Shown here in pieces: positions 1-8,981 of a DNA stretch of 64,000 nucleotides. Position 1 is the first letter of the stretch. The number at the start of each line of letters is the position of its first letter. The DNA is taken from assembly GCF_028596025.1 (NCBI RefSeq), contig NZ_CP117167.1, forward strand, positions 3,720,001-3,784,000. The letters run 5' to 3'. Under the pieces are notes generated by a model. The model was given only the letters and a program-made list of their open reading frames with translations. It made no database searches and was not told where the DNA came from. Position numbers and translations under genes: made by a program. Source of the stretch: Mucilaginibacter jinjuensis. Its GTDB lineage: Bacteria; Bacteroidota; Bacteroidia; Sphingobacteriales; Sphingobacteriaceae.

Positions 1-2372
1 TGAGTTCTAAACGAATTATAAAGAAAGTAGCTGTACTTGGCTCTGGTGTAATGGGCAGCCGCATAGCCTGCCACTTTGCCAATATAGGCATGCAGGTATT
101 GTTGCTTGATATTGTACCCAAAGATGCCGATGCCAAATCGAGAAACAAGCTGGTTAACGATGCGCTTACTGCTGCATTAAAATCAAACCCTTCTCCTATC
201 TATTCTAAAACGCTGGCTAAAAATATATCAACCGGGAACTTCGAAGATGATATGCCCAAAATTGCTCATTGCGATTGGGTGATAGAGGTTGTGGTTGAAC
301 GTTTAGATATTAAACAAAAGGTATTTGAACAGGTAGAGCAATTCCGCAAAGCGGGAACCTTGATTACCACTAACACATCAGGCATCCCGATCCATTTAAT
401 GGCCGAGGGGCGCAGCGAAGATTTCAGGAAACATTTCTGCGGAAGCCACTTCTTTAATCCGCCACGCTATTTAAAATTACTGGAGGTTATTCCTACTAAG
501 GAGACTTCGCAGGAAGTAATAGATTTCCTTTTACACTTTGGCGAAAAGTATTTGGGTAAAACAACTGTACTGGCTAAGGATACACCTGCCTTTATAGGTA
601 ACCGTATTGGCGTGTTCAGTATCATGAGCATTTTGCATTATGCAGAGAAAACCGGTATCAGTATCGAGGAAGTTGATAAACTGACTGGTCCGGTAATCGG
701 TCACCCTAAATCGGCTACCTTCCGCACCAGCGATGTGGTTGGTTTGGATACGATGGTTCACGTAGCCAACGGGTTAAGCCAGGGCGTGCCTGATGATGAA
801 GCCAAAGAACTTTTCCAAATCCCCGAGTTTGTGACCAAAATGGTAGCCAACAACTGGCTGGGTAGCAAAAGCGGTCAGGGCTTCTACAAAAAAGATAAAG
901 TGAATGGCGCCAACGTTTTCAGCACATTGGATCTGAAAACTTTGGAATATCAACCTTCTAAAAAGGTAAAGTTCCCATCGCTCGAAACCACTAAAACCAT
1001 CGATAAGCTAAGCGACCGCATGAAAGTGCTGTTTGCAGCTAAAGATAAAGCCGGTGAATTTTACCGCGCGATCTTCTACCAGTTGTTTGCCTATGCAAGT
1101 AACCGCATCCCCGAAATTACCGACGATCTTTACAAGATAGATGCAGCCATGAACGCTGGCTTCGGCTGGGAAACCGGTCCGTTCGAGAAATGGGATGCAT
1201 TAGGCGTTGAGGCTACGCTAAAAGCAATGGAGGCAGATAATTTGAAACCTGCGCAATGGGTTTACGATATGTTGGCCAGCGGTGCTACAAGCTTTTACAA
1301 AATTGAAGATGGTAAAAAGTTGTACTACGATATACCATCTAAAACTTACAAGATCATTCCGGGTACCGAAGAATTTATCCTGCTGGATAATATCCGTGCC
1401 ACCAATACCATCTGGAAAAACAGCGGCACAACCATTACCGATCTGGGCGATGGCATTATCAACCTCGAGTTCCACACCAAAATGAACACCATTGGAGGTG
1501 AGGTAATTGAGGGTATCAACAAAGCCATTACCCTTGCCGAACAAAACTATAAAGGTTTGGTGATCTCTAACGAAGGAGCCAATTTTAGCGCAGGTGCTAA
1601 CGTGGGTATGATCTTCATGATGGCGGTCGAACAAGAGTTCGACGAATTGAATATGGTAATCAAAGCCTTCCAGAATACCATGATGCGCATCCGTTACTCA
1701 TCTATCCCGGTTGTAGCTGCACCTCATCAAATGGCATTAGGCGGTGGGTGTGAACTATGTTTACATGCTGATAAAGTAGTAGCACATGCCGAGCTCTACA
1801 TGGGTTTGGTTGAATTCGGTGTCGGACTAATCCCCGGCGGTGGCGGCACTAAAGAGTTTGCTTTACGTTTGAGTGATGAGTTACAGGAAGGCGATATTGA
1901 GATGAACAATTTCCGCGACCGCTTCTTGACCATCGGTCAGGCCAAAGTATCAACCTCTGCTGCCGAAGCCTTTGAACTGGGTTACCTTAAAAAAGGCCGC
2001 GATATGGTTGTGGTATCCCGCAACCGCGTACTGGCCGAGGCTAAAAAGCAATGCTTAACCATGGCAGAGGAAGGTTATACTCAACCGGTTCCGCGTAAAG
2101 ATATCAGGGTGTTGGGTAAATCAGCATTAGGGCTTGGTTATGTAGGTGCTAACAGCATGTTTAGCGGTAATTACATAAGTGAGCACGATGTAAAAATTTC
2201 CCAAAAACTGGCTTATGTAATGGCCGGGGCCGATCTGTCGCAACCAACTTTGGTAAGCGAAGACTACCTGCTGAACCTGGAACGCGAAGCCTTTGTACAA
2301 CTCTGTACCGAGCGCAAAACGCTGGAGCGCATCCAGTCTATCCTCACAGGCGGTAAAGTATTAAGAAACTAG
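1..2372 (+). CDS. fadN: 3-hydroxyacyl-CoA dehydrogenase / enoyl-CoA hydratase, FadN type (start codon 1 base outside window)
   Basis: Bifunctional beta-oxidation enzyme: hydrates trans-2-enoyl-CoA and oxidises 3-hydroxyacyl-CoA with NAD+. An ATG at 51 is internal. The frame is open back to base 1, whose TG would complete an ATG if the missing preceding base is A. This restores the N-terminal Rossmann motif GSGVMGS (about residues 14-20) and gives 790 aa, matching the FadN family. The dehydrogenase comes first and a crotonase domain follows. The two hydratase glutamates are present 20 residues apart (E585 in GGGCEL, E605 in GLVEFG), so both activities look intact. This dehydrogenase-first order is that of Bacillus FadN, not E. 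coli FadB. Thiolase and acyl-CoA dehydrogenase genes follow, as in the Bacillus fadNAE operon. The upstream promoter is outside the window. Confidence 0.93.
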   Translation, partial: SSKRIIKKVAVLGSGVMGSRIACHFANIGMQVLLLDIVPKDADAKSRNKLVNDALTAALKSNPSPIYSKTLAKNISTGNFEDDMPKIAHCDWVIEVVVERLDIKQKVFEQVEQFRKAGTLITTNTSGIPIHLMAEGRSEDFRKHFCGSHFFNPPRYLKLLEVIPTKETSQEVIDFLLHFGEKYLGKTTVLAKDTPAFIGNRIGVFSIMSILHYAEKTGISIEEVDKLTGPVIGHPKSATFRTSDVVGLDTMVHVANGLSQGVPDDEAKELFQIPEFVTKMVANNWLGSKSGQGFYKKDKVNGANVFSTLDLKTLEYQPSKKVKFPSLETTKTIDKLSDRMKVLFAAKDKAGEFYRAIFYQLFAYASNRIPEITDDLYKIDAAMNAGFGWETGPFEKWDALGVEATLKAMEADNLKPAQWVYDMLASGATSFYKIEDGKKLYYDIPSKTYKIIPGTEEFILLDNIRATNTIWKNSGTTITDLGDGIINLEFHTKMNTIGGEVIEGINKAITLAEQNYKGLVISNEGANFSAGANVGMIFMMAVEQEFDELNMVIKAFQNTMMRIRYSSIPVVAAPHQMALGGGCELCLHADKVVAHAELYMGLVEFGVGLIPGGGGTKEFALRLSDELQEGDIEMNNFRDRFLTIGQAKVSTSAAEAFELGYLKKGRDMVVVSRNRVLAEAKKQCLTMAEEGYTQPVPRKDIRVLGKSALGLGYVGANSMFSGNYISEHDVKISQKLAYVMAGADLSQPTLVSEDYLLNLEREAFVQLCTERKTLERIQSILTGGKVLRN

Positions 2373-2389
2373 TTAACGAGAACAACAAA

Positions 2390-3568
2390 ATGAACGCATA
2401 TATAGTAGCAGCAAGCCGCAGCGCAGTAGGCAAGGCAACCCGCGGTGGCTTCCGTTTTACCCGCCCGGATACACTGGCTGCAGATGTAATTAAACACCTG
2501 GTGGCAAGTGTACCCAATGTAGATAAAGAGCAGATTGAAGACGTAATAGTTGGCAATGCCACACCGGAAGCTGAACAAGGCTTAAATGTAGCCCGTTTAA
2601 TCTCCCTAATGGCTTTAGATACCGATAAAGTACCCGGCATGACCGTGAACCGTTATTGCGCATCAGGCCTTGAGACTATCGCCATTGCATCGGCCAAAAT
2701 ACACGCAGGAATCTCAGATTGTATTATCGCCGGTGGTGTAGAAAGCATGAGCCTTTTGCCAATGGGCGGCTGGCGCATTGTACCTAATGCCGATGTAGCC
2801 ATTGCACACCCCGATTACTACTGGGGCATGGGTTTAACTGCCGAAGCTGTTGCCAAAGAATACAACATTGGCCGCGAAGAACAGGATGAGTTTGCTTATA
2901 ACTCGCACCAAAGAGCTATCAGTGCAATTTCGGGCGGTAGATTTAAAAATCAAATCGTTCCCGTAACCGTATCAGAAACTTATGTTGACGAGAAAGGCAA
3001 ACGTAAAACAAGAGATTTCACCATTGATACAGATGAAGGCCCACGCGCAGATACTTCGATCGAAGCATTGGCCAAACTGAAGCCTGTTTTCGATGCTAAA
3101 GGTATGGTTACCGCAGGCAATTCATCGCAAACCAGCGATGGTGCTGCATTTGTAATGGTGGTTAGCGAAAGTTTTATGAAACAGAACAACCTCACCCCTA
3201 TTGCCCGACTGGTTAACTATTCGGTAGTAGGTGTTCCGCCGAGGATTATGGGTATTGGTCCGCTGTATGCGATACCGGAAGTGTTGAAAAAGTCTGGTTT
3301 GAAACAGGATGACATTGATCTTTTCGAACTAAATGAAGCTTTCGCATCGCAATCACTGGCTGTAATTAAAGGCTTAAACTTAAACCAGGACATTGTGAAT
3401 GTGAACGGCGGAGCTATTGCATTAGGCCACCCGCTGGGTTGCAGCGGTGCTAAACTATCGGTTCAACTATTCGATGAACTTAAACAACGTGATAAAAAAT
3501 ACGGCATGGTTACCATGTGCGTAGGTACCGGCCAGGGTGCCGCAGGGATTTTTGAACTATTAAATTAA
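2390..3568 (+). CDS. fadA: Acetyl-CoA acyltransferase (3-ketoacyl-CoA thiolase)
   Basis: Cleaves 3-ketoacyl-CoA with CoA to acetyl-CoA and a shortened acyl-CoA, the last step of the beta-oxidation cycle. At 392 aa it has the standard thiolase length. The nucleophile is C90 in NRYCASGLE. The second catalytic pair is H347 in GHPLGCSG and C377 in CVGTGQG, so the active site is complete. It starts 17 bases after the fadN stop and 27 bases before fadE, consistent with one transcript. Biosynthetic acetoacetyl-CoA thiolases share this fold, but the fadN-fadA-fadE context favours the degradative role. Confidence 0.94.
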   Translation: MNAYIVAASRSAVGKATRGGFRFTRPDTLAADVIKHLVASVPNVDKEQIEDVIVGNATPEAEQGLNVARLISLMALDTDKVPGMTVNRYCASGLETIAIASAKIHAGISDCIIAGGVESMSLLPMGGWRIVPNADVAIAHPDYYWGMGLTAEAVAKEYNIGREEQDEFAYNSHQRAISAISGGRFKNQIVPVTVSETYVDEKGKRKTRDFTIDTDEGPRADTSIEALAKLKPVFDAKGMVTAGNSSQTSDGAAFVMVVSESFMKQNNLTPIARLVNYSVVGVPPRIMGIGPLYAIPEVLKKSGLKQDDIDLFELNEAFASQSLAVIKGLNLNQDIVNVNGGAIALGHPLGCSGAKLSVQLFDELKQRDKKYGMVTMCVGTGQGAAGIFELLN

Positions 3569-3595
3569 ACATCAAAATATTAAAGACATACCATT

Positions 3596-5389
3596 ATGAG
3601 CACAGCAACAGAAAACAAGCATTTAAAGGGCGGCGAGTTTTTGATTAAGGAAACAAATGCTGAAGATGTGTTTATTCCCGAAAACTGGGACGAAGAACAA
3701 CTGATGATCGCCCAAACCTGTCAGGATTTTGTGGAGCAGAAAGTTGTACCCAACATTGCCCGCATAGACGACCAGGAAGAAGGCCTGATGGTGAGCCTGG
3801 TTGAGCAAGCCGGCGAACTGGGTATCTTGAGCGTTTCATTACCTGAAGAATATGGCGGTTTCGGTAAGGACTTCCCTACTGCGATGTTGATTAGCGAGAA
3901 AACCGGTCCGGGTGCATCGTTCTCTGTGGCGGTAATGGCGCATACCGGTATTGGTACCCTTCCAATTTTATATTACGGTAACGAAGAACAAAAAAATAAA
4001 TATATCCCAAAATTGGGTAGCGGTGAATGGAAAGGCGCTTATTGCTTAACCGAGCCGGGAGCCGGTTCTGATGCCAACTCTGGCAAAACCCGTGCAACGC
4101 TGTCTGCTGATGGTAAACACTACATCATCAACGGACAAAAAATGTGGATCACTAATGCTGGTTTTGCAGATGTATACACCGTCTTTGCCAAGATAGATAA
4201 TGACGAAAACCTGAGCGCATTTATTGTTGAACGCGGTTTCGAAGGTTTATCATTAAACCCCGAAGAACATAAAATGGGCATCAAAGGTAGCTCAACCCGC
4301 CAGGTGTTCTTTAACGATTGTAAAGTTCCGGTAGAGAACCTGCTATCAGAAAGAGGCAACGGTTTCAAAATCGCTGTAAACATTCTGAACCTTGGCCGTA
4401 TTAAACTGGGTGGCGCTGCTTTGGGTGCATCTAAATCGGTAATTACTAACTCAGTTCGTTATGCTAATGAGCGCGAGCAATTCGGTCGCCCTATCTCTAA
4501 ATATGGTGCTATCCGTTATAAACTGGGCGAGCAGGTGATCCGTACCTACGCTACCGAGGCAGCCATGTATCGCGCCAGCCAGAATATTGAAGATGCTACC
4601 CATAACATGATCGAAAATGGCATGGAAGCATCAAAAGCTAAACTGAAAGGTACAGAGTTATTTGCTATCGAAGCTGCCATCATTAAAGTACACGCATCAG
4701 AAGCGTTGGATTATGTGGTTGATGAAGGTGTGCAAATTTACGGTGGTATGGGCTACAGCGCCGAGGCACCAATGGACCGCGCGTATCGCGACAGCCGTAT
4801 CAACCGTATTTTCGAGGGCACCAACGAGATCAACCGGATGCTGACGGTAGATATGATCCTGAAACGTGCCATGAAAGGCGAGCTGGATTTAATGGGCCCT
4901 GCCGAAGCAGTTGCCAAAGAATTAATGGCTATTCCAGATTTTAATACCGAGGAAGAAGATCTTTTCACCAAAGAGAAGAAATATGTTGCTAACTTTAAGA
5001 AAGCAGTTCTTTTAGTAGCGGGTGCAGCTGTACAAAAATTAATGATGAACCTGGGCAAAGAACAGGAAGTATTAATGTACCTGGCCGATATGGTGATTGA
5101 AACTTATGTAAGCGAATCACTGCAGTTACGTGTCGAAAAACTGGCCGGTCAGCGTGGAGAAGCCGCTGTACAGGATCAGATCGACATGATGCAGGTATAT
5201 ATTCGCGATGCTGGTGATAAGATTTTTAAAGCAGGTAAGGAAGCCCTGAATGCGTTCTCTGATGGGGATGAGCGCAGGATGATTATGGTTGGCCTTAAAC
5301 GCTTTACAAAAACAGAAGATATTAATACCACAGCGGCCAGGAGAAGAGTTGCAGCCAGGCTGATAGAGCAAAATAAATACTGCTTCTAA
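3596..5389 (+). CDS. fadE: Acyl-CoA dehydrogenase, FadE (Bacillus YusJ-like, long form)
   Basis: FAD-dependent oxidation of acyl-CoA to trans-2-enoyl-CoA, the first step of the cycle. It is 597 aa: a standard acyl-CoA dehydrogenase core of about 400 residues plus a C-terminal extension of about 170 residues, as in the FadE/VLCAD-like branch. Visible signatures are CLTEPGAGSDA (FAD/substrate loop), QIYGGMGYS, and FEGTNEINR, whose E407 sits at the position of the catalytic base. The electrons would normally pass to ETF; no etfAB genes lie in the window, but two Fe-S proteins further down the operon could receive them from ETF. Confidence 0.94.
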   Translation: MSTATENKHLKGGEFLIKETNAEDVFIPENWDEEQLMIAQTCQDFVEQKVVPNIARIDDQEEGLMVSLVEQAGELGILSVSLPEEYGGFGKDFPTAMLISEKTGPGASFSVAVMAHTGIGTLPILYYGNEEQKNKYIPKLGSGEWKGAYCLTEPGAGSDANSGKTRATLSADGKHYIINGQKMWITNAGFADVYTVFAKIDNDENLSAFIVERGFEGLSLNPEEHKMGIKGSSTRQVFFNDCKVPVENLLSERGNGFKIAVNILNLGRIKLGGAALGASKSVITNSVRYANEREQFGRPISKYGAIRYKLGEQVIRTYATEAAMYRASQNIEDATHNMIENGMEASKAKLKGTELFAIEAAIIKVHASEALDYVVDEGVQIYGGMGYSAEAPMDRAYRDSRINRIFEGTNEINRMLTVDMILKRAMKGELDLMGPAEAVAKELMAIPDFNTEEEDLFTKEKKYVANFKKAVLLVAGAAVQKLMMNLGKEQEVLMYLADMVIETYVSESLQLRVEKLAGQRGEAAVQDQIDMMQVYIRDAGDKIFKAGKEALNAFSDGDERRMIMVGLKRFTKTEDINTTAARRRVAARLIEQNKYCF

Positions 5390-5426
5390 ACAACCAATTC
5401 TTCTACCAACCTTTTATAAACCAATT

Positions 5427-7241
5427 ATGATGATGAAGAGCGCAGCCAGATTATTTGATTGTATCGACATCCAGGCCCAAAACCCGCAGGCAGATTTGCT
5501 GAGCGGCAAAGTGAACGGCGAATGGAAACTATACAGTACCACCGAAGTGCACGAGAAAGTGTACCAGTTGGCCGCTGCTCTTTTGGCTATGGGTATCTCT
5601 GCCGGCGACGGCACAACCGAAGGCCGCGATAAAGTAGGACTGATTAGCAATGGTCGGCCCGAGTGGATGATTGTCGATCTTGCCGTTCAGTTAACCGGTG
5701 CAATTTTGGTGCCCCTCTACCCTAACACCAGCCTAAAAGAGATTGAACAGATCCTGATAGAAGCAGACGTGAAGTGCATGTTTGTTAGTGATGCTGATTT
5801 GTGCGGTAAAATTAATGCCGTGCGCGATCATGTACCTACGTTGCAGTCCATTTTTTCCTTCGATCAATTGGATAGCTGCACCTCATGGAAAACCTTGCTT
5901 CAGCCTATAACTGAAGTCGAAAAAGCCAATATCAAATCAATCAGCGACCAGATTAAGGAAGATGATGTAACTACAATCATCTTTACCTCCGGCACGACAG
6001 GCCGGCCTAAGGGTGTAATGTTAACGCATAAAAATATTGTAAGTAATGTGTACAGTTCGAGCCTGGTACTAAACCAAATCCCTATTGAGAAAAAACTGGC
6101 TTTGAGCTTTTTACCGCTGAACCACATTTTCGAGAAGATGTGTACTTACATCTATCTCTTTAATGGCTTTTCGATCTATTACGCCGAAAGCATGGATACC
6201 ATTGGCGTGAATATGAAAGAGGTTAAACCTTACATATTTACCGCGGTACCGCGCTTATTGGAGAAAGTGTTTGAGAAGATTATGATTGAGGGTAATAAGC
6301 TTACCGGCATCAAAAAGAACATCTTCCTCTGGTCTATCAAAATTGCCGAACAGTTTGAACATACCGGTACCAGTGCCTGGTATAATGCAAAACTGGCCAT
6401 AGCCGATAAACTGGTTTACAGCAAATGGCGCGCTGCTATTGGCGGCAATGTAAAAGCGATTGTAGTAGGTAGTTCGGCCTGCCCGGTTAGGTTGGAAAGA
6501 ATCTTTACAGCCGCTAAAATGGTGGTTCTGGAAGGTTATGGATTAACCGAAACTTCACCTGTTATTTCGGTTAACCAATACGAGCCTACCAAACGCAAAT
6601 TTGGTTCAGTTGGTCCTTTACTGGCTGATGTACAAGTTAAAATTGCCGAAGATGGCGAGATCCTCACCAAAGGCCCAAACATCATGGTCGGCTATTACAA
6701 AAACCCGGAACTTACTGCCGAAGTATTGCACGACGGCTGGTTTTCTACAGGCGATATCGGCATGATTGATAACGAAGGTTTTCTGCGGATCACCGATCGT
6801 AAGAAAGAGATCTTCAAAACATCAGGCGGTAAATACGTAGCACCAGTGCCTATTGAGAACCGCATGAAAGAAAGCCCGCTGATTGAGCAGATGATGGTGA
6901 TTGGTGCCGAACGCAAGTTTACATCTGCCCTGATTATTCCATCCTATCCTAACCTTAAATTATGGTGCGAGCAGAATAAGATCAATTTCATATCTCACCA
7001 AGATGTGGTAAGGCAACCGGTAGTTATTGCCCAGTTTCAGGCGGTTATTGATGCCTTTAATGTAGAATTTAACCACGTTGAGCAGGTAAAGAAATTCACG
7101 TTATTGCCCGAGGAATGGACCATAGATGGTGGCGAACTTACCCCTACCGGCAAAATGAAACGCCGCATTATTTTAGAGAAGTACAAAAACGAAATCGAGC
7201 AGATGTATACAGATGTTGTCAATACAACACTGGCGCATTAA
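5427..7241 (+). CDS. Long-chain acyl-CoA synthetase (AMP-forming)
   Basis: Activates free fatty acids to acyl-CoA through an acyl-adenylate, feeding the enzymes encoded around it. The 604-aa protein carries the ANL-superfamily motifs in order: TSGTTGRPKG (phosphate-binding loop), GYGLTETSP, the ATP-ribose motif GWFSTGDIG, and ITDRKKEIFKTSGGK with the hinge and C-terminal lysine region. The LPLNHIFEK segment and overall length resemble eukaryote-like long-chain acyl-CoA synthetases (AMP-binding enzymes of the FAA/FadD15 type). Three consecutive ATG codons begin the frame; the first is taken as start, 37 bases after fadE. Chain-length specificity cannot be read from the sequence. Confidence 0.92.
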   Translation: MMMKSAARLFDCIDIQAQNPQADLLSGKVNGEWKLYSTTEVHEKVYQLAAALLAMGISAGDGTTEGRDKVGLISNGRPEWMIVDLAVQLTGAILVPLYPNTSLKEIEQILIEADVKCMFVSDADLCGKINAVRDHVPTLQSIFSFDQLDSCTSWKTLLQPITEVEKANIKSISDQIKEDDVTTIIFTSGTTGRPKGVMLTHKNIVSNVYSSSLVLNQIPIEKKLALSFLPLNHIFEKMCTYIYLFNGFSIYYAESMDTIGVNMKEVKPYIFTAVPRLLEKVFEKIMIEGNKLTGIKKNIFLWSIKIAEQFEHTGTSAWYNAKLAIADKLVYSKWRAAIGGNVKAIVVGSSACPVRLERIFTAAKMVVLEGYGLTETSPVISVNQYEPTKRKFGSVGPLLADVQVKIAEDGEILTKGPNIMVGYYKNPELTAEVLHDGWFSTGDIGMIDNEGFLRITDRKKEIFKTSGGKYVAPVPIENRMKESPLIEQMMVIGAERKFTSALIIPSYPNLKLWCEQNKINFISHQDVVRQPVVIAQFQAVIDAFNVEFNHVEQVKKFTLLPEEWTIDGGELTPTGKMKRRIILEKYKNEIEQMYTDVVNTTLAH

Positions 7242-7264
7242 ACATTTCCTCATATCCACTTTTC

Positions 7265-8035
7265 ATGAAAACAATTCAAATCAATATACAGGATAAACTG
7301 GCTGTGATCACTTTAGATCGCGGCCGGGCAAATCCGGTTAATTTAGAGATGCTCGTTGAGCTGATTGCCGCTGTAAAAGATATCGAAGCCAATAACGAAG
7401 TTGGCGGACTAATCATCACCGGCAAGGAAGGCTTCTTCTCCGCAGGTATCGACCTGATGGAAGTTTACAATTACGATGAACAGCAAATCAAAGATTTCTG
7501 GACTAATTTTCTGCTCATGCAGGCAACCTTAGTGGCCTTTAAAAAACCTTATGTTGCTGCCATTACAGGCCACAGCCCAGCCGGTGGTTGTATTATTGCT
7601 ATGGGTGCTGATTATAGGATTATGGCAGATGGCCCGTTTATCATCGGCTTAAATGAAATCCCGGTTGGCATTATCGTACCCGACTCTGTGTTCCAGCTCT
7701 ACTCTTTTTGGATAGGTAAACGCAAGGCTTACCAATATTTACTCGAAGGCAAATTACTGAATGTTAATGAAGCCCATACTGATGGTTTGGTTGATGTTGT
7801 TGCAGATGCCAGCGAAGTACTAACCCTTGCCGAGCAAAAAGTTCGCGCTTATATGAAAATGAACGCTGCCACCTGGAGCCAGAGCAAATTACAACTTCGC
7901 AAAGAATTACTAGGCCATGTACAGGCTGATATCAGCGCGTTATTAGACAAAATGCTGCAACAATGGTGGTCGAAAGAGACGCGGTTTATTCTTCAAAAAG
8001 TAATTGACAAATTGACTAACCCGGTTAAAAATTAA
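7265..8035 (+). CDS. Enoyl-CoA isomerase (ECI1-like crotonase), probable delta3-delta2 isomerase
   Basis: The chosen start at 7265 (MKTIQINI) gives 256 aa, a normal crotonase length; the frame is open further upstream but that overlaps the synthetase gene. Crotonase oxyanion-hole segments are FSAGIDLM and HSPAGGC. The standard hydratase glutamate pair is not present. Instead there is one glutamate, E131, in the context DYRIMAD...GLNEIPVGI. From memory this matches the mitochondrial delta3,delta2-enoyl-CoA isomerase ECI1 (GLNET.LGI), where that glutamate is catalytic. I therefore infer it moves double bonds of unsaturated fatty acids into the trans-2 position. The next gene, three bases downstream, looks like a 2,4-dienoyl-CoA reductase, which supports this role. 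Confidence 0.82.
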   Translation: MKTIQINIQDKLAVITLDRGRANPVNLEMLVELIAAVKDIEANNEVGGLIITGKEGFFSAGIDLMEVYNYDEQQIKDFWTNFLLMQATLVAFKKPYVAAITGHSPAGGCIIAMGADYRIMADGPFIIGLNEIPVGIIVPDSVFQLYSFWIGKRKAYQYLLEGKLLNVNEAHTDGLVDVVADASEVLTLAEQKVRAYMKMNAATWSQSKLQLRKELLGHVQADISALLDKMLQQWWSKETRFILQKVIDKLTNPVKN

Positions 8036-8038
8036 ATC

Positions 8039-8950
8039 ATGCAACAAACTAATATCAATGATTTAAGCCCGGATAGCGGCGATAACGGTATGTTGCGTGA
8101 TAATGCTTTTAAAGGCAAAACCATTATTGTAACCGGTGGCGGTACAGGTTTGGGTAAAGCAATGGGCACTTACTTTCTAAAGCTTGGTGCTAATTTGGTT
8201 ATCACCAGTCGTAAACTGGATGTACTGCAAAAAACGGCATCCGAAATGGAAGCCGAAACCGGCGGTAAAGTGCTGGCCGTAGCCTGCGATGTTCGTAATT
8301 ATAACGAGGTCGAAAACGTATTGCAGCAAGCACTTGACACCTTCGGCCCGGTACACGCTCTGGTTAACAACGCTGCGGGTAACTTTATTTCGCCTACAGA
8401 GCGTTTATCTGCTAACGCATTTTCTACCATTATAGATATTGTGCTGAAAGGCTCAGTTAACTGTTCACTCGCGCTGGGTAAACACTGGATTAAAGAAAAA
8501 ACACCAGGTAACATCCTCAATATCATTACCACGTATGCCTCAACAGGCTCTGGTTATGTAGTGCCATCGGCGTGCGCTAAGGGTGGTGTATTGGCAATGA
8601 CGCGTTCATTGGCTGCGGAATGGGGACGGCATCAGATCCGTACCAACGCTATAGCCCCCGGTCCATTCCCAACAAAAGGTGCCTGGGAACGTTTATTACC
8701 GGGAGAAATGGCCGCTAAGTTCGATTTTAAAAATCGCGTGCCGCTTAAACGGGTGGGCAAACACCAGGAAATTGCAAACCTTGCTGCTTACCTGATTTCC
8801 GATTATTCGGGCTATATTAACGGCGACGTAATAACTATTGACGGCGGCGAGTGGCTGCAAGGCGCAGGCCAGTTTAACGGCCTCGAAATGGTGACGGATG
8901 AAATGTGGGACGGCATTGAGCAAATGACCAGATCGGCCAAAGGCAGTTGA
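8039..8950 (+). CDS. 2,4-dienoyl-CoA reductase-like short-chain dehydrogenase (DECR1 type)
   Basis: The 303-aa protein is an SDR with the nucleotide-binding motif TGGGTGLG (T32-G39), the NNAAGNF segment and catalytic Y166/K181. The Tyr-Lys spacing is 15 residues rather than the usual 4 of classical SDRs, exactly as in mitochondrial 2,4-dienoyl-CoA reductase DECR1. Several stretches (NNAAGNFISPTERLS, SLAAEWG, TGSG.VVPSA.AK) match DECR1 as I recall it. It would use NADPH to reduce 2,4-dienoyl-CoA formed from polyunsaturated acids. It starts three bases after the isomerase gene, so the two auxiliary enzymes are probably translationally coupled. It is often annotated only as a generic SDR. Confidence 0.85.
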   Translation: MQQTNINDLSPDSGDNGMLRDNAFKGKTIIVTGGGTGLGKAMGTYFLKLGANLVITSRKLDVLQKTASEMEAETGGKVLAVACDVRNYNEVENVLQQALDTFGPVHALVNNAAGNFISPTERLSANAFSTIIDIVLKGSVNCSLALGKHWIKEKTPGNILNIITTYASTGSGYVVPSACAKGGVLAMTRSLAAEWGRHQIRTNAIAPGPFPTKGAWERLLPGEMAAKFDFKNRVPLKRVGKHQEIANLAAYLISDYSGYINGDVITIDGGEWLQGAGQFNGLEMVTDEMWDGIEQMTRSAKGS

Positions 8951-8981
8951 TAAACCGCAATTTGAATAATATAATAAACCT

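Noticed and set aside
51..53. ATG at 51 as the start of the first gene
   Set aside because: Using it would delete half of the NAD-binding motif; the frame is open back to base 1, where TG fits an ATG that begins one base outside.
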